NCBI GenBank assembly: GCA_018396435.1
Contig: JAGTRG010000006.1
Span: forward strand, 1-47,164
Length of the DNA stretch: 47,164 bases
From: Candidatus Bathyarchaeota archaeon
Lineage (GTDB): Archaea; Thermoproteota; Bathyarchaeia; Bathyarchaeales; DTEX01
Direction: 5' to 3'
Shown here: in pieces, positions 36,501-43,621 of the stretch
Position numbering within the stretch: the stretch's first letter is position 1
Layout of the letters: each line of letters begins with the position of its first letter
Position numbers and translations under genes: made by a program
The notes under the pieces: generated by a model
The model's input: the letters and a program-made list of their open reading frames with translations, nothing else
Databases searched by the model: none
Told to the model about the DNA's origin: nothing

Positions 36501-36967
36501 GGATCAAGCGGATCTTCACCATGCCTAATTAATTCATCCTCGGAGACGCCGGAGAGATAACAGTACTTTGATTTGAGCATTGTTGGCAGATCACCTATAT
36601 AAACAAGCTCCTTATCCATCTCTCTGCCACCTATGACAGGCATCATCTCAACAGACATGGGCATTGCATACGTTAGGTTCCTTAGGCGTGCCTCCATAGG
36701 ATAGATCTCATGACGGGTCCCATCAACCTCAGTAACGTACGGCCCGTAGATAACTCCGTTCTCAGTCTCACGGGCAATGAAAATTCTGCCAAACCTTATT
36801 TTATAAGGCCCCTCTGGAACCTCGATCTCTATTTCTTTAACTTCGTCTATTATTTTCTGGAGACCATGCTCGATAAACTCATTATAGGAGTCAAGATGTT
36901 GCCTAACCAGCCCCTTCTCTTCAAAAAAAGATTTCATAACCAGAAAGGAATCCTTAAGATTAGTCAA
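33599..36967 (-). CDS. rpoB: DNA-directed RNA polymerase subunit B, single-chain
   Basis: 1122 aa, unsplit. Markers: [115 protein letters not shown] and a C-terminal zinc site CENCGF...CHVCGD. The start is TTG at 36967; a tiny ORF (ATG AAA GTT TGA) with GGAGGG sits over it in another frame. The rpoH gene usually found upstream is absent. Confidence 0.98.
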   Translation of the reverse strand: [1122 protein letters not shown]

Positions 36968-37251
36968 ACTTTCATGTTCCCTCCGATAAAGATTTGAGAT
37001 TTATGCGATGTACGTATTATTAGGATTAACACTTCCCCCATTAAATCGCCTCATCCATCAGTAGCTGCGCATCCATAACTGCAAGGGCAAAAAAGTAAAC
37101 AACAAGACGAGACTAATAAACTTTCCCTTAAACAAATGCTATGAATATAAAAATTTTGCGCATATAATCCACTGGCTGAAGGCAAAATAAAAATAGGTTT
37201 CAGAGACCCGCATTCTCAAAGTACATATGATATGAACGTTGATAAAGAAAG

Positions 37252-37419
37252 TTATAGAATGCGAAAATACGTGTCAAAAGACACCGCATTTTTAGGATTT
37301 ATTCTTAAAGTGGCCATATACATTTGTAAAAAGGCTCCAGCTCTTATAGCAGAAATAACAGAAACATATGATGCTAATTCAATATAAGTATCAGCAGCCC
37401 TAGCTCTAACAGACGCCAT
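37252..37419 (-). CDS. Possible small protein, coupled to the cupin gene
   Basis: A 55-aa reading frame not in the ORF track: MASVRARAADTYIELASYVS, then AIRAGAFLQMYMATLRIN and a stop after FRIL. The same frame extends upstream as AQLLSYIAELRNLIE without a start. An ATG overlapping the cupin stop (TAATG at 37474) followed by AAAAAA would lead into it if one base were gained in the A run, giving about 73 aa. So it is either a shorter protein from ATG 37419, a gene with a frameshift, or a sequencing slip. Helix-rich; family unknown. Confidence 0.45.
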   Translation of the reverse strand: MASVRARAADTYIELASYVSVISAIRAGAFLQMYMATLRINPKNAVSFDTYFRIL

Positions 37420-37473
37420 CTCTATTAAATTCCGTAATTCTGCGATGTATGAGAGTAACTGCGCCTTTTTTCA

Positions 37474-37854
37474 TTAGGTATTTGGGCATTCAAACATGGT
37501 TTCTTTAGAAACTGCCTTTAGGATCATAATATGTGTTAGATGACTTTCTTTCTTCGCTCCATGCCAATGCCTCTCTCCAGCCGGGATTAAAACAAATGTT
37601 CCTGGCGTTACTTCGTACTGCGTATCCTCGTTTGCTACAATCCCTATGCCGGCCAAAATATATAATGCTTGATCACAATCATGGATGTGCCATCGTGTTC
37701 TATGACCTGAGGGGAAATGAACTATAAATACTCTAAAGTCTTTTGAGTCGTTAGGAGTTATGAAACGCTGAACCTCAGCCCTTTCGCAAAACGCTCCTCC
37801 TTCCATATTTTCGACCGGCACATCTGAATATCTCAAGACCTTCAACTTTCCCAC
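37474..37854 (-). CDS. Cupin-domain protein
   Basis: 126 aa with a single cupin barrel. Motif 1 is FPSGHRTRWHIHDCDQALYILAG with His ligands (RWHIH); motif 2 is VTPGTFVLIPAGERHWHG. Such proteins bind a metal and act as small enzymes or sensors; the substrate is unknown. A possible small gene follows with an overlapping stop/start. Confidence 0.85.
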   Translation of the reverse strand: MGKLKVLRYSDVPVENMEGGAFCERAEVQRFITPNDSKDFRVFIVHFPSGHRTRWHIHDCDQALYILAGIGIVANEDTQYEVTPGTFVLIPAGERHWHGAKKESHLTHIMILKAVSKETMFECPNT

Positions 37855-38031
37855 TCTCCATCCATATATTCATATGCATTACTTATTTGAATATAATGTT
37901 TCCATGAATTTAGATTTATGATAAGACATGGTCTCTGGTGCCACGGAAAAATGGGCTATCGAAAAGTTCATGAAAAATCATCTTATGCGATGATTGGATT
38001 TGGTGGTAAAAATTATTCTTCAGCCCCAGCT

Positions 38032-38143
38032 CCGCAGGCCGACGTCTTAATCCTGGCTAGACTACGGGTCCATAATTCAACGTTTCGGCTGATCTAATTT
38101 AGTTTGGCGGACCCGGTGGGATTTGAACCCACGATCTCCGGCT
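38032..38143 (-). tRNA. tRNA-Arg (anticodon GCG), circularly permuted gene (3' half first)
   Basis: On the minus strand the 3' half comes first (38143-38105): A38, GCCGG, variable loop AGATC, T arm GTGGG-TTCAAAT-CCCAC, acceptor CGGGTCC, G73, CCA. After a 33-nt linker comes the 5' half (38071-38032): acceptor GGACCCG, TA, D arm GTCT/AGAC, G26, TCGGC, loop CTGCGG. Joined 5' half to 3' half they form a complete tRNA of 79 nt with CCA and a 7-nt loop CTGCGGA, anticodon GCG. Flanks form a BHB: central helix CTGC/GCGG, bulges GGA and AAA, inner helix GCTGGGGC with GCCCCAGC (8 bp). Cuts in the bulges fall exactly at 37/38. Confidence 0.9.
38072..38104 (-). other. Linker joining CCA end to 5' end in the permuted tRNA-Arg precursor
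   Basis: A 33-nt AT-rich spacer between the CCA of the 3' half and G1 of the 5' half. I see no T-tract terminator and no convincing TATA box within it, which favours one transcript. It would be removed by RNase P at the 5' end and by 3' processing. Confidence 0.65.
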
Positions 38144-38171
38144 TTCCGCGCTGGGGCATATTTGACATGCA

Positions 38172-38180
38172 ATTTATAAA
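38172..38180 (-). promoter_or_regulatory. TATA box for the permuted tRNA-Arg transcript
   Basis: On the minus strand CATTTATAAATT lies about 15-23 bases before the GCCCCAGC leader of the 3' half, so transcription would start at or next to the BHB leader. A second similar box (CATTTATAATTT) lies about 20 bases further upstream. A TTTTT tract (38012-38008) follows the 5' half trailer and could end the transcript. Confidence 0.6.
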
Positions 38181-38333
38181 TGAAGGAAAGGAAATTATAA
38201 ATGCTTTGTCTATTTCGCTGCGGCTATCCCTAGATTCATGTTCAGACTCGATGACGCATCATCCCCATATGGAATAAATGGGATGATAAGAGCTTTTATA
38301 TTTCTGATGGTGGAATCATTTCTTGGTGTTTAT

Positions 38334-38600
38334 ATGAGCGTTCAAATATCTCCTGAAGATTTAGCCGAGGCTGAGGATGTTGACTTTGTTGAGGAGAAAG
38401 AAGTATGGAACATTTATAAATTAAGTGACGGCTCAACGCTTAAGGTTAAGCTTGTTCTGACCGGCGTTAAGAGGCTTAAAAAGTGGAACCCTGATGGAAC
38501 ACCCATATATGTGATAAATTCGCAGAACATAGTTCGCGTCGTCAATGTTCCAAAGGAATTAAAAGCCAAACCTAAAGAGCCAAGCTTCAGGCCAGCCTAG
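38334..38600 (+). CDS. Small conserved-looking archaeal protein, function unknown
   Basis: 88 aa from ATG 38334 (MSVQISPEDLAEAEDVDFVE), rich in acidic residues at the start and basic at the end. The middle KLSDGSTLKVKLVLTGVKRL and IYVINSQNIVRVVNVPKE suggest a small beta-barrel, Sm- or SH3-like in style, but I cannot place it in a family. The track's start at 38238 adds 32 residues that look non-coding. It is divergent from the tRNA-Arg locus. Confidence 0.65.
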   Translation: MSVQISPEDLAEAEDVDFVEEKEVWNIYKLSDGSTLKVKLVLTGVKRLKKWNPDGTPIYVINSQNIVRVVNVPKELKAKPKEPSFRPA

Positions 38601-38759
38601 GTGAAAAGGATAGTAAAAAGTATAAAAATTCATAGTTCCACTTATTACCTTTCGCCTTTCAACAGTCAGAGACGACGTTACTTCTAATTCTAAACGTTAA
38701 GATTACCAATCATTAAAATTTTGAGGACCCTAGTAAATCGAAGTGTCTGAAAGATAAAA

Positions 38760-40190
38760 TTAAGTGGCTATGCCTATTTCTCTTAGAAATCCATTTATGC
38801 AATCCTTCATGGATTGTATGAATGGGTGCTTTATTCTTTCAGGTTCAATCATATTTTCAAGCCGCTCAATCCGAAATGAGAGAGGCGGATGGGGATCCAG
38901 GCCTATCCAGCTGCCAATCCTACTTGAGGACCTTTCAGCCAATATTCTTCTATATCCTATTTTTCTCAGGGCGTCGGCCAGTTCGTTCTGCTTCTTAAGC
39001 ACGATTGCTGATTCAAGGTCTGCTCTAGCCTCAAAGAATTTTGCAATAAAGTAAATGAGGCTTAAAGCGAACAGAAAATAAAAGAAGCCAAAGAATAGGA
39101 TGAAGGGCCAGAGAACGTACACCCTCAGCAGATACTCAGCCGATGTCAATGCGAAGAGAATAAGCGGATCCCTGCTCTTAACATGGCTCATTTCATGCCC
39201 GACAACAGCCAAGATCTCATCATCATCCAGTTGGATAAGCAAACCCGTGGTTATTAGGACAAGTCCGAAGCGCGGCGCCGGACCGGTGGCAGCGGCATTA
39301 GGAACTATAATGTTTGCCACTCTGATTTTCGGAATAGGCATATTAAATACGTGCGCGGCTTCCTTCACAATTTGATATATATTTATGCTTCTTACAAGCA
39401 TGTTTTCAGGCTTAATGTTTACTCCATGCTGAAAGAAAACCTCTTGAACATCTTGTGCATTGATGGGTTTTCCTAAAGCCAATGTTCTCTCATAAATTTC
39501 TCTTTTTATTCGGAGGAGACGTTCCCTGTTGTAATTCCGCCGAATAAATTCGAAGTCCTCTGTGGGAATATGATACTGGAGAATATGCACGTGGGGCGAC
39601 TCTTCAGCGATCGACCAATCGCCCATCCTCATTATTATCTTGTCCGATAGTAAAACTAGAACTAGCTGCGAGAGCACTAATATAATGGGCGCGTACATTT
39701 GAGTAAGCAGAAAAACCATGTAACTGAAGAGGATAAATATGACGAATAAAAACATCATGTTTCCAGTGAATATTTGGCTTAAAATCTTCTTTCTTTGTGT
39801 AAGCGCCTTCTCGCCCACAATATATTCGCTTGGGCCCCAAGCAAAGTAGAGCGTGGTTCTTCTAACATTATCCTCAAACATCTGAATTGTAGTTATCAAG
39901 TCTTCTCTAAGCTTGCTTAGAACCTTTTTGGGCGTATAGGCGCTTGGTTTCATTTTTATTTCTAGGGGGTTTCCGGAAGTAACTTCCACATCAACGTACC
40001 ATGCGCCGCTGGAATCAACGAATGTGAAAGCTAATGTTTCCCGCCCATCCAGTATCCAGCGCCTAACATTAGCGAAGCTCCGATAGAATGGGACGATGTA
40101 TTTCTGATATACAAAGAGAAGTAGTTCGCTATAGTAGGCGGGTGAAACTTCCGTATACACTTTAAATATGGGGGCTTCTGAGATCTCCAT
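38760..40190 (-). CDS. M48-family zinc metalloprotease (HtpX-like), membrane-bound
   Basis: 476 aa. The zinc site is HEMSH at residues 332-336 (VVGHEMSHVKSRDP), with the third ligand Glu in FFEARADLES (about 387). Hydrophobic pairs at about 143-185 and 355-385 anchor it in the membrane, as in HtpX, which degrades damaged membrane proteins. An extra N-terminal domain of about 130 residues (VYTEVSPAYYSELLLFVYQK) is not part of the classic HtpX and is unassigned. Divergent from the Sm gene. Confidence 0.9.
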   Translation of the reverse strand: MEISEAPIFKVYTEVSPAYYSELLLFVYQKYIVPFYRSFANVRRWILDGRETLAFTFVDSSGAWYVDVEVTSGNPLEIKMKPSAYTPKKVLSKLREDLITTIQMFEDNVRRTTLYFAWGPSEYIVGEKALTQRKKILSQIFTGNMMFLFVIFILFSYMVFLLTQMYAPIILVLSQLVLVLLSDKIIMRMGDWSIAEESPHVHILQYHIPTEDFEFIRRNYNRERLLRIKREIYERTLALGKPINAQDVQEVFFQHGVNIKPENMLVRSINIYQIVKEAAHVFNMPIPKIRVANIIVPNAAATGPAPRFGLVLITTGLLIQLDDDEILAVVGHEMSHVKSRDPLILFALTSAEYLLRVYVLWPFILFFGFFYFLFALSLIYFIAKFFEARADLESAIVLKKQNELADALRKIGYRRILAERSSSRIGSWIGLDPHPPLSFRIERLENMIEPERIKHPFIQSMKDCINGFLREIGIAT

Positions 40191-40289
40191 CGCTTAATCA
40201 TTCCGGAGGCATTAATAAAAATGTTCGCCAGCCCATTATTAAATGTGTTCCCGAACAGATGCCATAGGCATTTAAACTTTGCAATAATG

Positions 40290-40298
40290 CTTTTATAG
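40290..40298 (+). promoter_or_regulatory. TATA-like box before the Sm-like gene
   Basis: CTTTTATAG lies about 45-50 bases before the ATG at 40343. Confidence 0.4.
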
Positions 40299-40342
40299 TA
40301 AAAAGTTAAGAATGGTAATAGCAATAATCTGGCGGTAAACCT

Positions 40343-40588
40343 ATGGAACCCAGCAAGAAACCATTAAATGTACTAATAAAGCAAATGAACTCCTACATTG
40401 GGGTTACACTTAAAAATAACATTGAATATAGAGGGGCGATGGTGCACTGTGACAGCTACATGAATATAATTCTTGATGGAGCATCAGAGTATAATAATAG
40501 TCAGCTAATAGCGAATTATGGTAAGGTTTTAGTTAGAGGAAATAATATACTTTATATAACGCTGAACCCGCCGCAAAAGAAGGAATAA
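40343..40588 (+). CDS. Sm-like archaeal RNA-binding protein (SmAP/Lsm)
   Basis: 81 aa. Sm1 motif YIGVTLKNNIEYRGAMVHCD with YMNIILDGA; Sm2 motif NYGKVLVRGNNILYI. It forms a heptameric ring that binds U-rich RNA. It is followed 43 bp later by a flippase-like gene on the same strand. In a window with BHB-spliced RNAs a link to RNA processing is tempting but unproven. Confidence 0.95.
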   Translation: MEPSKKPLNVLIKQMNSYIGVTLKNNIEYRGAMVHCDSYMNIILDGASEYNNSQLIANYGKVLVRGNNILYITLNPPQKKE

Positions 40589-40631
40589 TCATAGCAGCAG
40601 CGTTGGAAAATAAATCTGGAGGAGACGCTAG

Positions 40632-41540
40632 TTGAATAAACGATTTTTATTGAGCTTAGTGGTAAGCATATTTATTTTATATCTTCTCTTTTCACAATTC
40701 TTAAATTTTGATAAGTTTTTAGCAGCCCTATCTTCTGTAAGCATTCTGCTATTCTTAGCCAGCGATCTCCCATATCTAGTACAAGCGGTTTTGATGGGAT
40801 ATAGGCTTTCCTGGTCGATGCGTAGAAGCGGCGTTGAAGCGGGCTGGAAGGACGGTTTTTTCGCCCATCTTTTCGGAATGTTAGGTAGCGATTTTAGCGT
40901 TGGAAGAACAGGGTATTTGCTTTCTTCACTGCCATTTAAGTCAAAGCTCGCCGGAAATATCGGGGTTGTTTCAGCCCTAACTGTTGTCGACGTGATTGCA
41001 AAGGCCATTTTTGGCACCATTTCAGCGGTTTTCCTAATTTATCTGTTTGGAGTAAGCATCAATCCGACCCTGTTTTTATTCTCCGTTGCGGTAATTTTAG
41101 GAGGAATACTGTTTTTTACACTCATCGCAAGCCAAAGAAGCGTTAAAACAGTGTCTAAGCTCCCATTATTAGGAAAGAAACTCCTACCCTACTATCAAGA
41201 TTTTAGAAACTCGCTTGAAAGCCTAAAAAGAAACTTATTATTTCTTTTCATTTTTCCGCTTTTAGGATGGTTTTTACGGGGGTTAGAATGGAATATCCTC
41301 GGCTACGCTGTAGGGATATTCTTCCCCTTCCACATATGGCTCATGTTACATCCGATTTTAACCCTTGTCAGATTAATTCCAGTAACTGTAACGGGGTTAG
41401 GCGTCTTCGAGGCTACCCTAATACTTCTTTTTCCGGATATTAACCCTGAAAACCTAGTTGTCTTCGGCATACTGGACATGGTAAATAATAGTTTAGTAGA
41501 TATTTTTGGTTTATTTTCCCTATGGAAGATGAGAGAGTGA
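40632..41540 (+). CDS. Flippase-like integral membrane protein (LPG synthase TM-domain family, UPF0104)
   Basis: 302 aa with about seven or eight hydrophobic segments. The pattern SDLPYLVQAVLMGYRLSW, FFAHLFGMLGSDFSVGRTGY and PVTVTGLGVFEATLILLF matches the family that includes the membrane part of lysylphosphatidylglycerol synthase. Archaeal members lack the catalytic soluble domain and may move lipids or glycolipids. TTG start with GGAGGAG upstream. Confidence 0.85.
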   Translation: MNKRFLLSLVVSIFILYLLFSQFLNFDKFLAALSSVSILLFLASDLPYLVQAVLMGYRLSWSMRRSGVEAGWKDGFFAHLFGMLGSDFSVGRTGYLLSSLPFKSKLAGNIGVVSALTVVDVIAKAIFGTISAVFLIYLFGVSINPTLFLFSVAVILGGILFFTLIASQRSVKTVSKLPLLGKKLLPYYQDFRNSLESLKRNLLFLFIFPLLGWFLRGLEWNILGYAVGIFFPFHIWLMLHPILTLVRLIPVTVTGLGVFEATLILLFPDINPENLVVFGILDMVNNSLVDIFGLFSLWKMRE

Positions 41541-41578
41541 AAATAGGAAATTGAAAACTCTTCCAACGAGCCATAAAC

Positions 41579-41785
41579 TTAAAAATTTAATCCCAAAACT
41601 CGTCTAGAATCAAATATAGGCGTCGCCTTGCTCTCGGCGAGCCGTATGCTCCTAAGCCTATCAAGCAGCCTCTGCTCCTTAAGCGACTGCGCTATTATAG
41701 TGAGAAATGTAAGCATTAGGAGCTGGCTTCTACTTAGCTCAGCGAACACTATGAGGAGGATCTTCAAAGGATCTTGGAGATGCAC
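41579..41785 (-). CDS. Short ORF of unknown status
   Basis: A 68-aa GTG-started frame (IVFAELSRSQLLMLTFLTII, then LLDRLRSIRLAESKATPIF). The composition looks coding and helical, but no family is recognised and the neighbourhood is decayed. The rest of 41541-41903 holds nothing I can name. Confidence 0.3.
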   Translation of the reverse strand: MHLQDPLKILLIVFAELSRSQLLMLTFLTIIAQSLKEQRLLDRLRSIRLAESKATPIFDSRRVLGLNF

Positions 41786-41903
41786 TAATAGATAAGAGAG
41801 TCGGAAAGCGACTTAACCATAAAAATGGCTGAAATGACATAGGCAAAGAAAAAGATGGATGCAAAGCCGAGAACACGGAGGATTCTAATCCACCGCTAAA
41901 AAC

Positions 41904-42084
41904 ATGACTAAAGAAAGAAAAATCAAATTCAGCGTTTTAATCCCAGAACTAATATGGGAAAAACTTAGCATACTAGTAATAAAAAACGCATAAGTAAAAA
42001 CAACTAATCCAAGGAGCCCTAGAAAAAGAGGCTCAAGAAGCATGCTCTGCTTTCTCTCTTTTTTGCGGGGGAATTTTTAATTAG
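41904..42084 (+). pseudogene. Decayed ribbon-helix-helix-like gene
   Basis: ATG at 41904 opens MTKERKIKFSVLIPELIWEK, LSILVIKNA, then a TAA stop. A few bases on, one frame over, the sequence continues QLIQGALEKEAQEACSAF and stops at 42084. Together they resemble a small RHH DNA-binding protein (strand, then two helices) broken by one stop and one frameshift. Such genes often pair with a toxin, but no intact partner is seen. Confidence 0.45.
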
Positions 42085-42205
42085 GAAGATGAAGTATTAG
42101 AGTGAGTGAGAAGTGGGATTTTTTAGATTGAGAAAGTTCCAATTTTTCAAATGCGATTCGTGACGGGGCTAGATTCAAGTCCGATTTCAGAAAGCAATAA
42201 ATGTT

Positions 42206-43360
42206 TTACCCTGTGGACCAATTAGAATAGGATTTTCTATATGTACCGTCAGGGGTTTCTGTGCGAATGACATACCCTTGCTGCCATGAGCCAGCTCTGA
42301 TGATTAGTTTGGCTTGGGGCGCCGGGGTTGTCGAAACGCTCACTCCTAAACCCAAACTCACTGCATATGGATAGCCTATAGAGAAGCTTACGCTAACTGA
42401 CCAAATATAGTTGACGCCTCCACTTACAGCTATTTCTCTCGTATAGCCCTGAGGAGTGATGTAATAGTATGGGTGGCCCGGTAGATTTCCACTCCAAGAT
42501 TCAGAGGTCCGCTTAAGACTTCTGGGGTCCCCGGAAGTATCAGCAGCATAAACTATTTCGTATGCTAGAGGCGGGGCTGTCATCACCCACTCCGTCTTAT
42601 AGATGTATTTAAATTCAAAATAGAGTGTGTACTTCTTCTCACCCGTATGTTCATCACTAATAACACCGCTATCCATAGTGACTTCTGTGCATCCCTCTGA
42701 GAACCAGGGGCTTATTATCTCACCTGTTGCAGCATTATAAAGTCTCTTCTTACATTCAACCCTCACTTTGGAGCCAATAGGATGCTGGGTTTTCGCATAT
42801 ATGCTTGTCCAGATAGAATATTCTAGAACTGGTGTATATGAGTAGTTTGTTGTCATGTAGCCGGGGGGAGGTGGAGAAAACTGTTGCTCAATTTGGCTTT
42901 GAGCGACACTATAGACGCTAGATAAGTTAATTTTGGCAAGCCTTATCTGGACTGATTCCACATCTATGGGCCATTTGAGATTTGCCGGGTCAATTGTAAG
43001 CGCCCGACCTCCCACCTGATGATCCTCGGTGCACGCATCTATAAGTAGGTTAACTGATGCATAAACATCCCTCCCCTCATATGTTGCCACGCGCCTTCTT
43101 GGGATTATTACTCGCAGAGGATCACCCCTATGTATGAGGCTTCCAGATAGTCTTATAGGGCCATCATCTGACAGATGAATGATGGTTACGAAGCATTTGT
43201 CTAGGGGTTTACCATAGGCATCAATAACATCCACATAGAAGTCTACAACTTGCTTTTCCTCCGAAAGATATAAATAATCTAACGTGGCAGAGCATTCGTA
43301 ACACAAAATGTAAATTGAAAGCAGAAGCGTAAATACGCCGAGAAAAATAAGTTTCTTCAT
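42206..43360 (-). CDS. Exported protein of unknown function
   Basis: About 384 aa from ATG 43360, beginning MKKLIFLGVFTLLLSIYILC, a clear signal peptide, possibly with a lipobox-like Cys. The rest is beta-rich: FYVDVIDAYGKPLDKCFVTI resembles an immunoglobulin- or CnaB-like start, and later parts are rich in Tyr, Ser and Pro (SPPPPGYMTTNYSYTPVLEY, in part). It has several N-x-S/T sites that AglB could glycosylate. The track start at 43378 is less likely. Between it and endA (43361-43621) I see no gene. Confidence 0.65.
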   Translation of the reverse strand: MKKLIFLGVFTLLLSIYILCYECSATLDYLYLSEEKQVVDFYVDVIDAYGKPLDKCFVTIIHLSDDGPIRLSGSLIHRGDPLRVIIPRRRVATYEGRDVYASVNLLIDACTEDHQVGGRALTIDPANLKWPIDVESVQIRLAKINLSSVYSVAQSQIEQQFSPPPPGYMTTNYSYTPVLEYSIWTSIYAKTQHPIGSKVRVECKKRLYNAATGEIISPWFSEGCTEVTMDSGVISDEHTGEKKYTLYFEFKYIYKTEWVMTAPPLAYEIVYAADTSGDPRSLKRTSESWSGNLPGHPYYYITPQGYTREIAVSGGVNYIWSVSVSFSIGYPYAVSLGLGVSVSTTPAPQAKLIIRAGSWQQGYVIRTETPDGTYRKSYSNWSTG

Positions 43361-43621
43361 TCCATCCACCACCCCCACTTATACTACTCCATCCGTATAT
43401 AAAAACTTTTCAAAAAAGATGTTTAAAGATTGTTTCATGACTCGAAAATCCCCCATGTTTAAGTTTTTGAAGCAGATGTTCAACTTCTTCAGGCTCGCTC
43501 TGCACTCGTAAACTATCTTATATCCAAAGCATATAAGGCAAAATCCTTCAGAGATGGTTTGTTCATTTGTTTGTTCGATTATTCGGCCTCCCTCTCTGTC
43601 TTTGTGCGTTTGGGTTTGGGG

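Noticed and set aside
37273-37287. Hairpin gtgtc-aaaa-gacac as a terminator
   Set aside because: Short stem without a T tract on the right side, and it lies in the possible small coding frame.
38022-38158. tRNA-Arg halves as two trans-spliced genes
   Set aside because: Possible, but there is no clear promoter or terminator between the halves, they are 33 nt apart on one strand, and promoter and T tract flank the whole locus. Permutation is simpler; kept as the alternative.
42140-42180. T-arm-like GATTCAAGTCC near 42167
   Set aside because: No acceptor, D or anticodon stem can be built around it.
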